From contig JAGPEW010000036.1 in assembly GCA_018056825.1 (NCBI GenBank), forward strand, positions 1 to 7,205: a stretch of 7,205 nucleotides of DNA, in the 5' to 3' direction. Below the pieces are notes generated by a model, which saw only the letters and a program-made list of their open reading frames with translations, was not told the origin of the DNA and did not search any database. Numbering within the stretch: the stretch's first letter is position 1; each line of letters begins with the position of its first letter. This document shows positions 6,016 to 7,205 of the stretch, in pieces. Source of the stretch: Candidatus Sordicultor aquaticus. GTDB lineage: Bacteria > Atribacterota > Atribacteria > Atribacterales > Caldatribacteriaceae. Both the position numbers and the translations under genes were made by a program.

Positions 6016-6815
6016 GGTAACACCTCCTCCAGTAGTCCTCCTACTTTCTGCATAAAAGTTTTTTTATCTTCTTCACTTTCTTTTTTACCTACTATTTCTT
6101 CTATGAACCCATCTAAAGCTTGCTCAAAACCAATATCATATCCCTCTTTCTGGCTCCTGTACCATTTATAATCAAGAACATAGGCAAAAATATCAGCTAG
6201 GCTTTTATTGGGGAAGGCTTCTTCTAATCCTCGCTCTACAATAGCCTGCACTGCCGGGGTATAGACTGATAAAAACCAGTTAAGGGCAGCCTCTTTCAGA
6301 GGTACTTTTCTTCCTAAAAATGCTTCCATTCTTTTAGCATAATCCTGGATATAACTTAGGAAAGAGTCATAATGTCGAGGCTCGCTAGCATCAATGCCTT
6401 TGAGTCCAGTTAAGTTTTCAAATTCTGCTCTTTTTTTGCGCAAAGCTCGACTTTCCCTTATCTCCGAAGGGAAAAATTCAATCACTTCAGCGTCAAGGTA
6501 CTTGACACCCAACTCTTTGGCTACTGCCACTCGGTGATTACCATCTAAAACATAATATTCATCTCCCACCTGATAAACAATAATGGGAGGAAGAATTTCT
6601 CCTCTTTCCATCGCTCTTCTGATACGATAGTAACGAGCATCAGGATTTTTCAAACGGAAACCAGGAAGTAAATCCGCTGCTCTTCCCACACTACCTACAA
6701 TTTTATCCACTGGTATAGCTTGCATACCTCGATATACTCGATTAGAAAGATTTAATCTTTTGGAAACATCGCCAAAAGCCTTTACTTTTTGTTCGTCTTT
6801 ACTGATGATAGGCAT
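5997..6815 (-). CDS. ParB-like domain protein with a conserved helical C-terminal region
   Basis: A 272-residue soluble protein of two parts. Residues 27-113 form a ParB/sulfiredoxin-like domain: VYRGMQAIPVDKIVGSVGR (27-45), then RRAMERGEILPPI (66-78), VGDEYYVLDGNHRVAVAKELG (83-103, with the hallmark DGNHR at 91-95) and a final strand (YLDAEVIEF). In ParB proteins the comparable region binds nucleotides (CTP) or acts as a nuclease, but the DNA-binding HTH of true ParB partition proteins is absent, so chromosome segregation is unlikely. Residues about 170-240 contain a second conserved block (SVYTPAVQAIVERGLEEAFP, 183-202; YKWYRSQKEGYD, 216-227) whose family I only tentatively recall as resembling DUF4032-type regions. 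The tail is acidic and charged. ATG at 6813-6815 has a modest AGGGG Shine-Dalgarno fused to the ccdA stop (TAGGGG, 6824-6829). Its 3' end overlaps the Ca2+-ATPase start by 19 nt. Biochemical function unknown. Confidence 0.85.
   Translation of the reverse strand: MPIISKDEQKVKAFGDVSKRLNLSNRVYRGMQAIPVDKIVGSVGRAADLLPGFRLKNPDARYYRIRRAMERGEILPPIIVYQVGDEYYVLDGNHRVAVAKELGVKYLDAEVIEFFPSEIRESRALRKKRAEFENLTGLKGIDASEPRHYDSFLSYIQDYAKRMEAFLGRKVPLKEAALNWFLSVYTPAVQAIVERGLEEAFPNKSLADIFAYVLDYKWYRSQKEGYDIGFEQALDGFIEEIVGKKESEEDKKTFMQKVGGLLEEVLPWLRKE
6021..6028 (-). promoter_or_regulatory. Ribosome binding site fixing the TTG start of the Ca2+-ATPase
   Basis: Minus-strand AGGAGGTG, nearly a perfect anti-16S match, 5 nt before TTG at 6013-6015. 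It lies inside the coding region of the ParB-like gene (encoding part of LLEEVLPW), so ribosomes finishing that gene could re-initiate on the ATPase. Confidence 0.75.
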
Positions 6816-6826
6816 AAGAAAAACCC

Positions 6827-7205
6827 CTATTCTTCTAATAGCAAAAATTCAGGATTGAAAGAAGCATCCATTCCCAAAAAGGAAAGCAAAGTATTCACTT
6901 CTCCAGTAAATATTACCACACCCAGGAAAACGAGCAATATTCCACTCATTATTTCTACCCATCTTCCTTTTTTTTGTAAACCACGAAAAAAGGTAGTAAG
7001 ATGCCCCCAGCCTATTCCCAAAAAAATAAAAGGTAAAGCCAGGCCCAAAGCATAAAAGAAAAGGAGCATTCCACCCTGCCAAACCTGGCCCATAGTAGAG
7101 ACATAAATAAGAATAGACCCCAAAATGGGACCAACACAAGGTGTCCACCCCAAGCCAAAAGATACACCTAAAACTAAGCTTCGCACTCTAGAAAGAGCCA
7201 TATCT
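6827..7205 (-). CDS. ccdA: CcdA/DsbD-type membrane thiol-electron transporter, C-terminal half
   Basis: The 5' end lies beyond the right edge; about 125 codons are present and the frame is open to the edge. CcdA (related to the DsbD core) passes reducing equivalents from cytoplasmic thioredoxin across the membrane to extracytoplasmic partners, for cytochrome c maturation or other thiol repair. The visible part matches the second half of the six-helix protein: the signature GLGWTPCVGPILGS (residues 16-29 from the ATG at 7199-7201), holding the second redox cysteine of the pair, followed by helices roughly at 41-65 and 82-107. The first cysteine should lie upstream, outside the window. The ATG at 7199-7201 is probably internal, since a codon in frame precedes it and the family normally has three helices upstream, but a short start there cannot be excluded. 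Stop TAG at 6827-6829 is fused to the next gene's Shine-Dalgarno. Family assignment strong; the partner is unknown. Confidence 0.88.
   Translation of the reverse strand, partial: DMALSRVRSLVLGVSFGLGWTPCVGPILGSILIYVSTMGQVWQGGMLLFFYALGLALPFIFLGIGWGHLTTFFRGLQKKGRWVEIMSGILLVFLGVVIFTGEVNTLLSFLGMDASFNPEFLLLEE

Larger units (their letters stand above)
1..7205 (-). other. Probable single polycistronic transcription unit
   Basis: All nine genes lie on one strand. The gaps, in transcription order, are about 11, -19, 3, 13, 11, 10, 23 (17 if phoU starts at TTG) and 11 nt. I see no hairpin followed by a T run, and no convincing -35/-10 pair, at any junction. Six of the eight junctions put the upstream stop codon in contact with or overlapping the next Shine-Dalgarno. 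Both ends of the unit lie outside the window, so its promoter and terminator are unseen. That one transcript covers the whole window is inference; internal promoters inside coding regions cannot be excluded by eye. Confidence 0.6.

Noticed and set aside
5543..6055. 170-codon open frame on the plus strand
   Set aside because: It lies antisense within the Ca2+-ATPase gene, its protein is low-complexity Ser/Lys-rich with no family pattern, and the minus-strand gene is beyond doubt.
6849..7148. 99-codon minus-strand frame in the ccdA region
   Set aside because: It runs in a different frame from the clear CcdA signature and gives an aromatic/Cys-rich shadow protein.
1..7205. CRISPR array, tRNA, IS element, or defence system
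   Set aside because: No regularly spaced repeats, cloverleaf-like segments, terminal inverted repeats, transposase or defence-gene motifs were seen on either strand; coding density leaves no room for them.

Overview
The window carries nine genes, all on the minus strand and packed end to end, so transcription runs from position 7205 towards 1. In order of transcription: the 3' half of a ccdA-type membrane thiol transporter (cut at the right edge), a two-domain ParB-like protein, a large SERCA-like P-type Ca2+-ATPase, an adenosine-specific kinase family protein, a DUF763 protein, a small nitroreductase, a YfcE/MJ0936-type metallophosphoesterase, PhoU, and the first 51 codons of a stand-alone pyruvate-kinase C-terminal-domain protein (cut at the left edge). 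I see no tRNA, rRNA, CRISPR array, insertion sequence, convincing promoter or terminator. No stretch longer than about 25 bases lacks a gene.

The organism is a bacterium: every gene has a Shine-Dalgarno sequence, several of them strong, and CcdA, PhoU and the nitroreductase are bacterial in style. The DNA is AT-leaning, with long A runs for lysine. DUF763, the adenosine-specific kinase family and stand-alone PK C-terminal-domain proteins are, from general knowledge, found mainly in archaea and in anaerobic, often thermophilic bacteria. I therefore infer an anaerobic, possibly thermophilic bacterium, Firmicutes-like or from a deep candidate lineage. The sequence does not allow a firmer placement.

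The layout suggests one polycistronic unit. At six of the eight junctions the stop codon of the upstream gene touches, overlaps or lies just beside the Shine-Dalgarno of the next. At a seventh (ParB-like to ATPase) the genes overlap by 19 nt. Only the junction before phoU has a small spacer. Three genes start with non-ATG codons: TTG for the ATPase, GTG for DUF763, and most likely GTG for phoU.

Functionally the set is mixed: thiol redox transfer across the membrane, Ca2+ export, nucleoside/phosphate-related enzymes (adenosine kinase family, phosphodiesterase, PhoU), a flavin oxidoreductase and two poorly understood proteins (ParB-like, DUF763). The best leads are the ParB-like/Ca2+-ATPase coupling, the apparently complete two-site Ca2+ ligand set of the ATPase, and a Lys/Asp pattern in DUF763 that recalls HhH-GPD DNA glycosylases. 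Most of the window looks like ordinary chromosomal housekeeping DNA, not a mobile or defence region.
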